A stretch of DNA of 64,000 nt. Source: Urechis unicinctus. Its lineage: Eukaryota; Annelida; Polychaeta; Xenopneusta; Urechidae. Where the stretch lies: contig CM067356.1 in the NCBI GenBank assembly GCA_034190875.2, forward strand, positions 62,321,154 to 62,385,153, given 5' to 3'. Under the pieces are notes generated by a model. The model was not told the origin of the DNA. It was given only the letters and a program-made list of their open reading frames with translations, and made no database searches. Below are positions 12,001-25,880 of the stretch, piece after piece; positions within the stretch are counted from its first letter, which is position 1, and every line of letters begins with the position of its first letter. The position numbers and the translations under genes are program-made.

Positions 12001-14053
12001 TACAAACGGATAAGGTTACATGCATCGATAACTCTCTGTGGAAGACTCAAAACAACCCCTTTTTGGTCGCGAAACAATTACGTAATGGTGTCATCTAAAC
12101 GCATGTATGCGTCTTCTTGTTCTAGTGGCAACTTTAATTTATCACTTACCGTTTCACTCTATCAAGGTGTGGTAAAAAAGACCGCCATATTGTTACGTGA
12201 TTACTACACCGTATGATATGTGGTTTGTTGACTTCGATGTTTATACAAAGCGAAACAAACGTAAATATATATATATATGTGTCGGCGTCTCTTGGCAAGC
12301 ATAGCATCATGTCTTGCCTCAGTAGGACGCTGCATATTATTTATGAGAAGTCGACCTCGAGGCATTATACGCAAAGAAGTAGTATGCAAGCGTGGATGCA
12401 TCAGAATATTGTTGGTACAGCTTATAAAATGTAAATTAGCAGATTCATAAGGTCATTAACCGTTTGGCTGTGTTTGATTAATTTATTTATCCCATGCAGT
12501 TCTTTCTTTGATAACAAATTATTTATATAAACGTAAATATCTTTGATTTGTTCAAACATATGTACAATTCTCTCTATCCTTCTAACGACTAGTAAGGCAT
12601 GTTTTAACCCCAGTAGTAGGTCAGGACTGCATGTATGTCTGATTTCACTACAAACTGTCCGACAGCAGGAGATCCAACATGACCTTTATTACAGCTTAAC
12701 AATTACCACCTATAATTATATGCAATTTAGAGAGAACAGATGGTAGCTAGAGATTTGCACTATTGTGTGACAAGAAATTCTCAAAACCTCTGTCTATATC
12801 ATGCATATCAGCTAACGTTCTATAGAGACAACATGTCCTTAATTAAAACTTGGTAGGAGCTGTTACTCAAGAGTTATGAAAAAAGTAAAGCAAGTAACAA
12901 GTCGTGTTTTGGCTTTGCTGTAATTGAGGAAAAGAATATGATTAAGGACTAAGGACAACTATTTTGGATGAGTTGCGAGCATCATTGTTATTAATGCACC
13001 TTTGTCCAAAACATCAAGTGATGCAACGTAATTACTGAGTATTGACGACATCTACTCATTTTTATCCAATTTGGCTATTAACGGCATTTTTTGCTTATCA
13101 AAATTGCAGTTGCCAGGTTATTTGCTTCGAGATAGAGATGTGAACAAGCATCATATAGCAACCAAAGCGAGACTAATAAAGATAACGAGGCGGAAGTATT
13201 AGCCAAGTTGACAAGTTAGTGGTAGCACTGTTCACAGCATAACTCATAGGAATAAAATGCGCATTTGTTTACTGTTTGCAGATGAAACTGTATCGTAGTA
13301 AAGCCATTTTCGCAAAAAAAGAGCTACGACCAACTTTCACTGCCTTCCTCTTAAGTGTATAGAAATAACCTTCCAGAGTTCAATACCAGTTGGTATCCTG
13401 AGTGTCGCGAATGAGTAAATAAAAACACCCAATATGTTCCGCAGAATAACTGCTACCACGGCCGTGTTACCAAATACATCCGTATTGGATGTTACAGGCG
13501 CAAACATTTTTTAATCCGGATGCGAAGTTATCCATTGAGAGATTACATACAGGCCAAGGTTACGTTGTGACTCATTGATACCTAATTACACCTCATCGTA
13601 GTAGGCCCTTCCTTCTAGTCGCCAATGAGAACAGTTTGCTTTCAGATAGTTCCTTTGCGCGGCTCATTGACAAGACCGCTGTTGATGACCAAAACGACTG
13701 GCTTATTGCAAACTCGGTAGCTATGTAATGTATCGCATCACCATGCCTTATGTCTCATTTGCATGGTGTTGCTGCCGTATTTTTTCTATGATCGAGCATG
13801 CTTAATAAAAGAGAGCATGAGAAAATGTAGAGCATGGCACGTTTCTCTCGGCGCATGCTAGAGGTAATTCCCACTACAAAACTTTATAAAACTTTGCTTT
13901 ACTTCAGGATTTATCTTGACGTCGTTGTGGGTGGTCAATTGTTGAAAACAGCGCGGAGATGAAGCATTTAAATAAACATCAGATCTATATCGATATAGCC
14001 GGGCATTCCATTGTTAGTGCTTGTGCACGCCTAAGTAGATTACTTATTACCGA

Positions 14054-14284
14054 TTACGTCACCGAACGGGACAAAAAAATTGTGAGATAATCGCATGGTA
14101 CGACTTTTGATAATGCTGTCGACCAGACACTACGCGACGAGCAAAATAAGCAAGAAACTAGATAATCAACACGGTCGTAAATATGTGATGCAATTGCCAA
14201 CTGTCTGATGGTGATGGTTTCTACAATTTGTCTTCCGAATATACCCGCATTTACGACATCATAAGTAAGGACTGATGAGATCAT
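14054..14284 (-). pseudogene. Open 76-codon frame over segment C10, unit 1
   Basis: The segment TYDVVNAGIFGRQ precedes ETITIRQLAIASHIYDRVDY and then LFCSSR. The middle is supported by the comparison with 992-1069; the ends are not. No domain recognised. It lies at the left end of an R module, antisense to the R core. Confidence 0.38.
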
Positions 14285-15205
14285 GGTCTATAAGATGCTG
14301 CGTCTTTTGTGTACACTTGCATTGTGAACTGCACAGATAACCCTATAAGGAGATGATATACGTGACCATAGACGCTAGTGTGTCATTGCTGGCTGTCATG
14401 TGGTAATTGCTTGCATAAATGTTCCGCACAATCTTAGCATATCACCTATAGTTAGTGTCAATTAGGTTTGTCAATATGAACATCGGTCCACCATGAATGA
14501 GCCTACATACCTAGAAAACTGCTACCAGCGTAAAATTGTGCTGGCAATCAATGCAAGAGTGTCTCTATGATTGTGCAAGTAATCAGACCAAAGTCCTAAG
14601 AAACCGCGCTTCAAGGGGTAAAAACAAGTACTTAATGCGTCAGACTTCCATTGCTCATTAATCAGTAAATTACATGTAGTGCGATATACAACGTCGTATT
14701 TGCCTCTGGCCTTATAAACTATCACAATGTCGTGGGTCTAGGCAAATAAAGTTGTGCTGAGCTGCGTATTGAACGTAGAGTAGAGTTAATGTGCCATTTA
14801 CAAATGCACTCAAGACAAGAGCGATTGTATTTGTGTAAATCATGTCTTAGTCAACAATCGTTATGAACGCTGCATTTGACGGCTCTTGCTGCTGCACATG
14901 ATATAGCAAGTGTGTTATATGGGACGTTGCTCTTTTAATTTCTCTGTACATTATTGTACGCAGGTCAATGATAAATAGAAGTGACAGGCAACCCGCAGAC
15001 CAGGTGGCGTCTCCATGTGTCACAGGGAAGCCTGTCACAAGTCATACAGTACATAGCTTCATTGATAGATACCCGGTTCATTGATCAGTACGGTTCATCC
15101 GTTATCACTCTTTATTGGTATAACGCAATCTGAGAGATTGAAGAGGTCAATAACAAGCAGTACCACAATGTATACAAAATCATTCACTCAATTCATAACA
15201 CATTA
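14085..15205 (+). repeat. R module, subtype 2, unit 1
   Basis: Second R module of unit 1, complete from the minus-strand segment at 14,149 to the core at about 14,975-15,030. It gives the clearest alignment to the unit 0 copy at 985. Confidence 0.8.
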
Positions 15206-16859
15206 GCGTCTTTGTAGAAAATGAGTCACCTCATCAGCGATTCCTTGGCATCTATTTGTAGCTATCGTTTTGCCATTTGGGAAATGCAATCAAACTTTGC
15301 CTTTCACCGTTAAGAATATTTATATAGTGGTAGGTTGTTTTGTTAATTGCAATTGATTAGCGACCTTGCCCTTTTTAATGTTTACTGCTCTTAGATAATC
15401 GCATCAGTATGCCGTTTTTGTTGATTTGAATGCCGCACATTTGTCCAATACAGAAATTTAGAGCATGTTGAATTCACCTAGAACCATAGAGAAAAGGGTG
15501 AATAGTGGCTCAAAGATCTATGGATTACGATAACATTTCAGCCGACTGGGGCAGAATCCTGTCATTTGGATGGTATTCATACTTTATGCCGCCCTAACGA
15601 AGAAACGAGATATTATCACGATATACCTATATTTGCTGTGATATTATAAAACATTGGCCCACTTGATCCACTCGCGAACGCATCAACCGGAACAGCCCTA
15701 AATTACTTGTTTTCAAAGCAATTTACGATCCTTTTTAAGCGCTCAAGTTAAACGCAAAACACCTGCACAAAACAATTCTGGTGTAATTGCAGAAACGATA
15801 TAATACAAATCAAATGTTAAAACATGGCATCATCGCGCGGGTATAGAATATATGATGAATGAGGTAGCGATAGAACAAACTTGGCGAGTTATGTCATATG
15901 CAGTAATTATATTATCATCAGTGTACTACGTGTCTAACGATCTCCAATGTGCAACACAACACAAGCCAGGTTACACTATAATTATGAAGTACAGTCGTAA
16001 GATATAGACTACATTTAATTGAAATGTTGATTAAATCATTGACTCATACTAACACTAACGGATGATATATATTTATTGGTTGAATAAACAGGTACAATTG
16101 GGATGATGAAGTTTGGGACATTTTGCAATTGCGTCTCGAGTGACTCTTGGTTGTCAACACCTCGATGTAGCAGCAACAATCATCATAAAAACTTGGATTT
16201 TATGTGGTAGCAATAGCATTTCGCCGTTAATGCGTCCCGATTGCGACAATAAGCTACACCGAACCCCACCAAACTAACACGAAACTTTCTCTACAGAGCC
16301 ACTGCGGCTATATACTTGCCCCTTTGCAGTGTTACCGTAAAAGTAACGCAGCGAGAATTGTATTTTCTGTGTTATATGTCAATATAAGGCTAGTACTCAA
16401 ACGTATCGTACGAATATTTGCATAGAGCAGTGTTCAGGGATTGTCAATGCTTAGCAGATTACCTTATCATTTGAAGAACTGAGCAGTAATATTTATTAAG
16501 CAATCATATACTGAACCTACTCTGAAACTACTATTACAGGGAGATAAAAGCTGACTTGGAGAAGAAAGTTGATATTGGTTCCGAAAAGATCTCAATCGTA
16601 AAATGTAGGACACACGTACTGTGTGGACAAATCATCCGCTGTTATGACGTGTTTTATCACAGCGGTCTGTTTATATGAGGTTCTATATAATGTTGTTCCT
16701 AAGTGCAAAATAATCTCCAAAAAAATCATTAAAATTGATATTATGTTGGAGACCAAAACGACAAATCCTACCCTTGGACGTGGCATTTAAAATAATTCCT
16801 CGTTAAGTTCATCACAATTACTTACATGCCATGACTGTTGGTGACGTCACCGACCATTA

Positions 16860-17165
16860 GTTACCTAATTAGCACGATAAGCATGTGACAAGGTGATGGG
16901 CACAATCGTCAAACGCTGATACTCTGGGCGGAAAAGATGGGCTTAGCTCCGTATGCTTTCGTTATAAGTTCGGATAGCCACTTTGCCGTTTTCTAGTTCA
17001 CTCTATTAAACTACAGTTGCATTTGAGATGACACCTAACGTCCCATTAGTCGCTGGGTACAATATGGTGCAATATCTATTGCTTCTTCTTCTGTTGATAG
17101 AGATAGCGCAAGAGTGTGCAATGGATAATTGTTCGCTTTATCTATCTCGACGTTATGGCAGTCCC
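16860..17165 (+). repeat. R module, subtype 1, truncated, unit 2
   Basis: Keeps the approach to the RGDTC block and part of it (17,040-17,160). It stops at the equivalent of the CGTTATGGCA motif, before the core, and then runs into unrelated sequence followed by an M1 copy at 17.26 kb. Confidence 0.65.
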
Positions 17166-17999
17166 TCCATTTGACTTGAACTCTTATTGTTTATCCGCAG
17201 TAAATGATTCATTCTTAGAAACAACCATAACTTCCACACGATATAACCTCAATTTGCCAGCCCATCCAATTACCCTTCCGACATGAACATCAAGGTGAGC
17301 ATCAAATGACATCCACATTAAACCAGCAGCTAGACAGGTATTAAAAGTTCGCGTATTATCATCTAATGTGCGTTCATTGATGACAAATTATTCATCAAAA
17401 CGTCTTACCATTCATTGTATCCGTCCAATGACCAGTAGAGGTAAGTGTTTACCGCAGCGGTACATCAATGATGTTGTAACTACAACCGTCTTACAGCAAC
17501 AGACTGAATAACACTTTTACTGCAACAAAACAATTACCACCTAAATCATCGTTGTCTCCATTGTCATGTTCCATCATGAGCTGCATCGAACTACCTATTA
17601 TTAACCTATATCCAGCATGCACTATATCCGGCCAATATTCCACGCATGTATTCGTTCTTGTACCGTACTTCGGACAGCCTGACTACATTTCTCTGTGATT
17701 GAATGGTCAATGCTCCGCCAAGCTCTCCTCAAAAGAGGCGCGATAGTCTCTATGATAGCAAAACATATAGAACTTTCCGGGAATATCATTTAATTATAAC
17801 GGAATGCAATAGCATTCCTTATCCCGGAGGCGCGTTCGACGCCATAAACACTGGGTACCAGCGTTCATTGTTATTTGTTGGTCGCTATAGTCAAATGATT
17901 GGATATAAAACACGCAGGAATTGCTAATATGAGCGTCTATGAGAGGTAGTAGGAACTTACTTTAACCCAATAGGCTGGCATTTAAACAAATAGATTTCC

Positions 18000-18670
18000 G
18001 TTTTAGGCCTGCTATTTAGAGCCAAATAACAAAATTAGCTTAGATTGCTTCGAGAACGCGCACTTCCCATCAATACAAAAGTTCCAGCTGTCTGACCATA
18101 AGTGATGAACTATGTGCGCCAGATCTACAGCACCTTCTCATTGGCGTTTCATTTTCGGCTTGCGCTTAAGCAAACACACTGAATCAAATCATGGATCGTA
18201 CAGTGTCAGTTCAATGTTCGTATTTCGCGAAGCATGAGTTAATATAGTGCAATTATATTGCTATTTGTAGTATAAATGAGACTTACTTATTTTCATCGGT
18301 CTAACCGTGTAACGCATGAGAGCTGATTGAGGTGGGACAGAGAGTTTGCACAATGATGCGACTGGAGAATCTCTAAACCCGTCTACCAACATATTTTCAA
18401 TCAAAATAACATGTGGTTAATTGTTTTAATAAGCAGGAGGTGTCTGTCATTTAGAGATAGTAAGCAATTAACATTTTTCTGTTTGGTAATGCTCAAACTG
18501 AGAAAATAGTAAGATCCAGGGGTAATGGTATATATTTTAGACGTGCTGCACATAATTAAGTAATTATTGTTCGTATTGTGAGAAAATTAATAGGCGCAGT
18601 TTTATCCCCTTATTTTGTTCAATTAACATCTACTTCTTGAAAGTGGACTTGACTATCAATAGTATATACG
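18000..18670 (+). other. Stretch with little match to other units
   Basis: Left half of unit 2 between a 42.1-kb-like segment and an M1 module. AT-rich, no persuasive frame, no clear copy elsewhere in the window. Confidence 0.35.
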
Positions 18671-20329
18671 CAATGCCATTCCAATATCTGCTCCTACATG
18701 TGGGCAAGTAGCAAATGGCTTCCATAGCGCGATAAATCAAGATAATGTGGCGAAATCATTTGCCAAGTTAACAAACCTGTGGTAAAACCGTTCACTGCCA
18801 GATGCGCATCTGTTAAGTGTTTACAGATGTTTATGAAACTGTATCTAAGCGTCGCCATTTCAGGAATCCTAGTGCAACGATTAACTCTCACTGTCTTCCC
18901 ATTCAGTGATACAAGTAATCTTACGGTGTACAATACCACTTTGCATCCTGAGTGTTCGTAGTGCGTAAATAAAAACATTAAATATGTCCGCCTATTAACT
19001 GCCTTGACAGATAGTCGTTTGTAATGTAATAGGCTCTGTCTGCTGCAACGATCTGTATTGCAAAGTTTGCAAATAATCCCATGACGTTTTTGTTCAAGGA
19101 TATACCACATACAATGAGTGTAAATTGGGATGATAAAGTAGTCATCGGCGCGCCATATATAGGATAACGAACTAAGCATAATATAATTGTGCACAAAAAT
19201 AATACCATTAAGCATTCAAATTTTTTCAATCATTCATTAGATTGCGCTAGTAATCTGCCGCCATACAACATGATGCCAGGGATAAAACAATAAGGCATTA
19301 GCAGCCCGTTTATACATAGGTGTATATTATTATTTAATACAAAGCTAGATATTGGGACTCGTATAATGTATAAACAAACCGCTATCCCAACTTGTGGCTA
19401 TTGGTGTGTAAAGCCGCATTTACTATTGTTACAAATTAGCATAGCCATATGTGTTCAATTTCCATAGCTCAACATAGAACACAATATTTGTACTTGAATT
19501 AAACTTGCTTGAGCTCATCTACCGTACCATTGGTGACCGGGTAGATTTCATGCAAGCGCTACTGGAACAATAGCATCGCTTCGCATTTGGTTGTGAAGTT
19601 AATTATTAAGAGGTTACAAACAGGCCAAGTTTACTGTGATTAATTGATACCTGATTACGACTCAACGCAGTAGTCGCCAACACGGACAGTTTGCTTTCAG
19701 GTAGCTGCTTCGCGCAGCCCATTTACAAGACCGCAAAGCTGTTTATGTCTGATATGGCTTACTTTTGCAAACTCAGTAGCTATGCAATTCATCACAACGC
19801 CATGGCTTATGCCTCGATGCTGCTGTATTTTTTATATCATCCTGCATCCTTAATGCAAAGGGCGCACGCGACAATGTAGCTCATTGTGTTACATTTTAGG
19901 GCATGCGGAAGGGTAATCCCATAACAAACATATTGCTTTTTTCCTGTGTATATCTAGATGTCGTTATGGCTGGTCACGAGGAGATGTAGCTCTTAAACTA
20001 ACAGCAAACTGCTGTCTCATATTTAATATTGGAAATTACAGCGTGTCATATCACGCCCAGGCAAAACGAACTACTACGCTCTCATCCAATATGTCTTAAA
20101 GCATAGCACTCTCGAAAATGCGACACTATTGGAAACTTGATTGCAACGAATTGTAACAATATACGTGATGATGTAATGTTCGTTTTGTTTGCTGCATTTA
20201 GTGTCAACGAGTAAAACAATGCAAATGCAATTAACATTCTAAACTTTATTTTGAATGCCTTAAGCACAAATCTTTGTCTTTGGGGTTGTATTATAAATAA
20301 TCAGTTCACAAGTCAATCGCAGATAATTT

Positions 20330-20900
20330 CATGCTTTGGCAGTTGGTGATGTTGTAGAATAATTATGCAATCAATCAATGTAAACGTGTCACTTTATTTG
20401 CGTAATCAGGCCATATTTGCCTTTGTACAATGTTTTTCACTAGGCTTTGTCACAACCAAGTGGCTCTAAGTAGACGACGGTGTGCTAGGCTGCGTATCTA
20501 ACGCTGCCTCTCAGTATAGCAATAGCACTTCAGACAACTGCTGTTGTATTTGTATATTAATCATACCAAAGTAAACAAGCGTTGTGAATGCTGCATTTGG
20601 TGATTCTTTCTGTTGAACACAGCACGTGCGTGAAATGGGAGATTGTTTAATCTCAATGATAAATAAGGTCGACGGGCAGCCCGCAGACCACGAGGCGCCT
20701 CGCTGTGTCACAGGGAAGCCCAGTCACAGGTCATACAATACATGGTTTTATTGGCAGATGCCCGGTTCCTTAATCAGCCAGGTTTGTTCGTTGTCAACCT
20801 TATTTGCTTTACACGATTAGCGAGATTGAAGCGGCCCAAAACAAGTAGTATCGCATGAATACATCATCCCTCGATCAATTGAAAACTCATTAGCGTCAAT
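20330..20900 (+). repeat. R module, subtype 2, unit 2 first run
   Basis: Core at about 20,665-20,720. The left part is shortened compared with the copies at 985 and 14,085. It leads into 20.9-21.3 kb, which matches 1.85-2.3 and 28.27-28.6 kb. Confidence 0.78.
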
Positions 20901-21779
20901 GAAAAAATGGGTTACCTCTCAGCGAATCAACGGCAACAACATGTTGCTTTTTTGGAAATTCAATCCAAAACAATTTTACCTTTCAGCGTCAGCAAAATTG
21001 AAAAGGTGGCTCAATGTTGTGCAGAATATTATTGATCAGCGGAAAAAGGCTGACCTTGCCCTTTTCATCTTTTGCGGCCACAAATTTACCTTTTGGCTGA
21101 ACATTGTGTCGGTTAACAGAATCAAAATCACTTCTCTTTTTACTGTCCTATTGATACTGTGGCAATATATTTTACAGACCAAGTATGTTATAAGTCATCT
21201 CCGCGTTGGATTTGTTGGTGCTGCATTATCATTGATATTGGCTTGTACGTGATGATCAGACCGACACATAAATAACAACGGCCACCAGTACAACACTTTC
21301 TTCAATACATCAAATCAAGTAACGTTAGTGTTATCATCATCAATCGACATTGATAATGTGTGCACCCAAATAATACTCCCAGTCGATGCTGCAAACATAT
21401 TGACCTAAAGTGATGAATTTCCATAACTGCTGATAGCTGCGTTGAGCTTGTGAGAATTATCAATTAGAACATTTTAAGAACAGCAGTCACATACATTATT
21501 TGCATATTAATTGGAAATGATGTAGGACTTTGTAAAAATATCTTACACACAAATGTGCAGAGTTTTGTGCGTTAATAAACCGAAGGATGAAATAAAAGTG
21601 AGGAGATTCCATGCCAATAGGCAGAGGGGAGTTTCGCTGAGCACAGCTTGGCAGATGTATTTCGTTAAGAATGCAAAGGTCGCTTGCTTTTATTTGTGTT
21701 AAGCTCAACACCATCCCTATGTTAATTTATTCGAGGGTTCGAAATATGTCGGTGTATCATGAGATAAATATGCTGATAT

Positions 21780-22200
21780 AAACTGCTTAAAACGCCATAC
21801 TGTGGCCGACGGCCCATCTGCGTTCACAGTGGCACCTGGTCCCCCGCCAAAAATCAAGTACGGCAAATATTTTGTTCCGTTTGTTGAGGCATACTTGCCT
21901 TATGGCAGAGAAGGTAATGATTAGAATACTAATATTTCCACAATGCTTCTGTGTTGTATTGGCACCAATGTATAAGGGTTTTTATCAGCGCAAGATATAT
22001 GTTCCATTTCTCGTGATATTCAAGAAAGCATCGATCCTTTGGGTTTCTTTTGTATTCTGTTATCTTACACTGCCAGCCGAGTCGAAAGATCTGCATATGA
22101 TAGAAGCACTTTTACCACGTTCGCACAAAATTCATTCATTAAGGGATAACATAATTGAAATTATAGAAAAACATAGTAGAGCGTCCATTAGTTATATAAT
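21780..22200 (+). pseudogene. Coding-like block C5, unit 2 first run
   Basis: Carries GKYFVPFVEAYLPYG in the same frame and the same 11-codon segment after it that is missing from the 28.8- and 29.9-kb copies. The open frame of 161 codons at 21,872-22,357 crosses this region in another frame and is not the one conserved among copies, so I do not call it a gene. Confidence 0.35.
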
Positions 22201-22752
22201 ACATTTCAAAGAAGAAAGCATAGAACCACGATATTGTCGCCTTTGTTATTCTCACAGGCACAAAAACTATATGAAATGTCATGATAACCTTGAAGATCAA
22301 TATATATATATATTGGCCCAGTTTAATGCGCTTTACAGTCTTGCAAAAAGGTTATAGCATACATAAATGTCAACACCTGTTCTTATATGACCAGAAACGT
22401 CTGAAACCCCGAACTCCTTATTAATACAGACGTACATAGCGCACATACATCTTAATTGTTACTCGTGGTATAGAAAAATATGATTGCGCCGGAGAATTGA
22501 AAGTACAATTATTGTTATGATACAATTATTGTTATGATATTGTTAGGGAGAGCTTCAGAACTAATAAATCTATTGTTGTCGAGCGGCACACGTCACAACC
22601 TTTAGTGTTACCATATCGAGAAAAGCGAATAAAATGCAGGGCTGTTATAATCCACTTCTTTAGCCAATATTACGCATACTTACTTTAACCGACTTGGCCT
22701 TGAATGTTATATCTGCAATATTTGGTTTTCGCTTGGAAACAGCCCCTATTAC

Positions 22753-22935
22753 CTAAATTGTATTTGCCAGCCCATCCAATATCTGCTCCGACATGAACAT
22801 GTGGGCAAGCATCAAGTGGCATCCTAAGCAAAATTGATCACAATAACTTGGCCATTTAACATAACACTTAGAGTTACGATCAATTTTTCCTGCCTTCTTA
22901 TTTAATGATAGCATTAACCTACCGTTGTTCAACAT
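22753..22935 (-). pseudogene. M1 module with coding-like minus frame, unit 2
   Basis: M1 is a short module with copies near 13.10, 17.26, 18.68, 22.77, 31.29, 31.90, 42.29, 45.45 and 46.11 kb, and in unit 4 near 56.23, 58.15 and 58.81 kb. On the minus strand this copy reads GCHLMLAHMFMSEQILDGLA. Against the 42.29-kb copy I counted 15 differences over 23 codons: seven at third, five at second, three at first positions. The frame recurs in at least six copies. Some M1 copies carry an insertion of about 100 bp after the GCGAAAGCATTCG motif. Function not recognised. Confidence 0.38.
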
Positions 22936-23689
22936 CAGTTAATATTCTGAATGCAATTGATGCGTCAATATAAACTTATGTTTCGACGGAATATTGAGCT
23001 TAAAGCAGCATGGTTGCGCAAAATTTGGCGATTACAACAGCGTCTATTGATTTCCGAAGAAAGTCACATAGACATGAGTCTCCACGAATAATTTCAAGAA
23101 AGCACGATCGCGACAGAACAGAGTTATTTTCATAACTTGAAAAATTATTAAATGATTACGTCGCACGCAGCGTTTATATTGCAATAATTGGCCTTTTTTT
23201 TTAAAGAAAACAAGTTTGTGACAGCACAGTGTTGGCTATGCAAGGATCGTTTCGTGACTTGCCTTAAAAAGACATCCTGCATTTGCGAGAAGTCACCCAT
23301 ATTTGGAAATTGGCGAGCGTGGATACATTATGAGCAATTTTGTTGTCACTGCATAAAATTATTACCCTTCGACTGAATTATCTGTGTTCAATATTTCACA
23401 TATTGCGTTCTTTCATTACAAATTATTCATAAAATCGTGCATATTTCAGAATAGATAAAAACGTAACTAGTGTGCATATGCACAATCCTCTATATTCATA
23501 CACTGACCAGACGAGGTTCGCTGAACCACAGTAGTAGTTCAGAGCCGCCGGTATATACTTAGTACCTATAATTGTCACATAAAAAGACTGAACAGGCCTT
23601 TTATTACACAAAAGACGTAAGCACCTAAAATCTGTTGTCACGTTCAATAATGAACTGCATCGAACTTCTTATCTTTCATCGTAATGTAC

Positions 23690-23948
23690 AATGCACTGTA
23701 TCACGTCATTATTTAAGGGAGGATTCCGTCAGGTTCAATGTTTAGCAACTATGAGATGCATTTCTGATAGACTAATTGGTCTATGCGTAGCCAAGTTTAG
23801 TGCTCTTCATGTGTGTGCAGCATCGTCAGATAATTTGGGTACAATGAAACACGCAAGCATTCCGTATCTTAGAGACGCACCAGTTGCCATAAAACTGACA
23901 ACTAGCTTGCATTCTAACAATATCAGCTCCAATATACGAGACTTGTAG
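23690..23948 (+). pseudogene. Block C4, unit 2 first run
   Basis: Keeps LHVCAASSDNLGTMKHASIP and DAPVAIK. The frame that is open across the region changes relative to unit 3 within the first half. Confidence 0.35.
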
Positions 23949-24121
23949 AAGTTATCTACTTTGACCTGATGAAATCTTATTCGCTGTCACTATACAATCT
24001 TATATTGTATCCTTTTGTTTGAAGATAATTCATATTACCTTACAGGAAAATTTGCACCTGTTGCATGAATGTTGAACCATATTGTATGCATTGGGACATT
24101 GTACAAATTATTTCTATGTCT

Positions 24122-24304
24122 TTATTTTAGAGCATTGTACCTGCTTGCATGAGTGATGTACCACATTGTTGGCACAGGGACAGTATACAAATCATTAATA
24201 CGACGTCTTATGAATAGGAATGAAACAGAAGACATAATGCTTGCTCTTAATCCCATTCGTGGGGCGCTTGTCATATTATGTATATTCATAGCAAGTACAA
24301 ACAT
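24122..24304 (-). other. Open 60-codon minus frame, unit 2, with unit 3 and 4 relatives
   Basis: Reads FLFIRRRINDLYTVPVPTMW then YITHASRYNALK. It is related to 47,624-47,806 and 60,315-60,497, which lack one codon (in-frame gap). Substitutions show no codon-position bias (seven third, eight first, eight second). Kept only because the frame and a triplet gap are preserved. The copy at 33.65-33.82 kb is disturbed. Confidence 0.25.
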
Positions 24305-25535
24305 GGTCTAGGATAAGTCTTCTAATATCTGCATTTTGTTAATATCAAGGAATGCATCGTGTACTATTCTGCGCACGTTGCCCAAAATGAACAAATCACC
24401 ACCCAGAAACATTGTTCCAATATCACACCTGCAAGGAATCTAGGAGAAATACACTTAGTTCTTTATTAGTCAATCACAAGCGGTAATTAATTGTATGCAT
24501 TTGGAATATTTGATAAATTATGCAAACGACGCTATTTACAAACAAAGCTTTTTCCAGAACATGACCGTGGAGTTGAGGACACTACGCACTTCTGCGCAAG
24601 ATGATATATGAAAGACAGTTATGTATTTATGACCCTGTTTCCACAAAGTAATCCATAATTGTTGTTGGAGTGTTGTGAATGGTGTGATTTCCCGTATATC
24701 GCTAATTGCAATCACTGATAACCAATGATACATCGTTAACGTTTGTAAATAACTTACCACAAATTAAACTAAGCTGTTTTTGTAAATAATGAAGGCAAAC
24801 ACATCTGAGCCTCGAACCAGTATAATTCAGAATGATTGCGATAGTTTCTGATCAAAGAATTACCCTCTCCTGCTGAAATATGGCTAAGCATTTGATAAAG
24901 TAAAAAAGTAGCCTCAATATTAACAAAGCAATGCGTGCTGATGAAATCAACAGCTCGAGCCATAGATTGACAGACATCTTGCGAGGTAATCCGTTTTCTA
25001 GCTCAAAGCGCCTAATATATGTATTCCCACTTTCATACCTTATAAGAGAATACAAACGTAGGGTTTATTTCAAGAACCGTAGCGTCTCAAATTAAATTTA
25101 TCATCCCAATAAGAATAGAGACAACGTTATAGTTTCACACCCGCATGATATATCCTTGTAAGGCTGGTGACGCACATATGACAGGACTTCTTTATTTAAA
25201 GGAAATGAAAAGATTATTTGGCAGGAGCAATTTACTCATCCTGATTGCATATTAGTGTTTCTCAATGGTTGTGCCTTTTGTCACATAAGCAAAGCAATGC
25301 ATACCGCTTGCCTAACTTGCTGTTAACCTTGCAGATGTCAACCCAATTTATCCCTGTTTTCAGGCGGCCTTGTCATTGTAAATATGTATGGAGAGCGCCA
25401 GTAACACCTCAAATGGGGTTCAAGGGTTTGTTGCCGCAAGGTCACGTGAGATGCATTGAATACTTTGCTTTATCAATCCGTCATTTTGTGACGGTTGTAA
25501 TTGTGATGATTCGTTGAGCATTTTGTCTCCATGAT

Positions 25536-25880
25536 CTATGAGAAGTACTGTTCCGAATGGATCTCTTGGCAAATGTGAATCCTAATAACTCGACAATGTA
25601 TTAATACAAATAACACAGCCCTGGGGACCACACACTCCTGTTGCTGTTGCCCAGTGGTCAATAGAAACAACCACGACTGCTCAAATGACCCAAAATAAGT
25701 GCACATTCCGATCCGATTACTGATCGTTAAAATGTCAGGCACACCTCTGCTTGGCGACTGAGTGCTGTCGATTGTTGTACACGGCTGATTTCACTGGATT
25801 TGATGCATATAGAAGAATCTGTGTTCGTTGTGGTATACATCGCACCTGGGCTTTGATACATGGCTTCTTCGTAACCTTAA
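25536..25880 (-). pseudogene. Coding-like block C2, unit 2 first run, family unknown
   Basis: Not a recognised protein, but the strongest coding signal in the window. Against the copy at about 35.45-35.79 kb I counted 29 base differences within the minus-strand frame. Eighteen fall at third positions, eight at first and three at second. The segment PCTTIDSTQSPSRGVPDIL is kept in both copies, with all four differences there silent. A further readable motif is GQQQQ followed by CVVPRA. Frame-disturbing gaps occur at two places, so the block is at best a damaged gene or exon. It lies just downstream, on the same strand, of block C3 and may belong to the same transcript. Confidence 0.5.

Larger units (their letters stand above)
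9656..15686 (+). repeat. Unit 1: short old unit holding only the left half
   Basis: A 6.0-kb unit between two junction copies (near 9656 and 15687). It holds two R modules (about 10.0-11.1 and 14.1-15.2 kb), a counterpart of 41.2-42.1 kb at 12.0-12.9 kb, and an M1 copy near 13.1 kb. It lacks everything that corresponds to 43.8-50.9 kb of unit 3. It then passes at about 15.52 kb straight into the end block. It is therefore either an internally deleted unit or an ancestral half-length one. Confidence 0.8.

Noticed and set aside
12266-12284. Short AT dinucleotide run (also near 22,300)
   Set aside because: Too short to be more than chance in AT-rich DNA; no larger microsatellite is present.
18694-19215. 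Longest open frame in the window (173 codons, minus strand)
   Set aside because: Its relatives at 240-400 and 42.47-42.65 kb are not open. In the part I compared only about four to six of some 25 differences fall at third positions, the opposite of a coding pattern. The length is within chance expectation for 64 kb.
20899-21252. Open plus frame of 117 codons
   Set aside because: The copies at 1.85-2.2 and 28.3-28.6 kb are interrupted, and changes lie mostly at first and second positions of this frame.
21872-22357. Open plus frame of 161 codons
   Set aside because: It runs in a different frame from the one preserved among C5 copies at 2.85, 28.8 and 29.9 kb.
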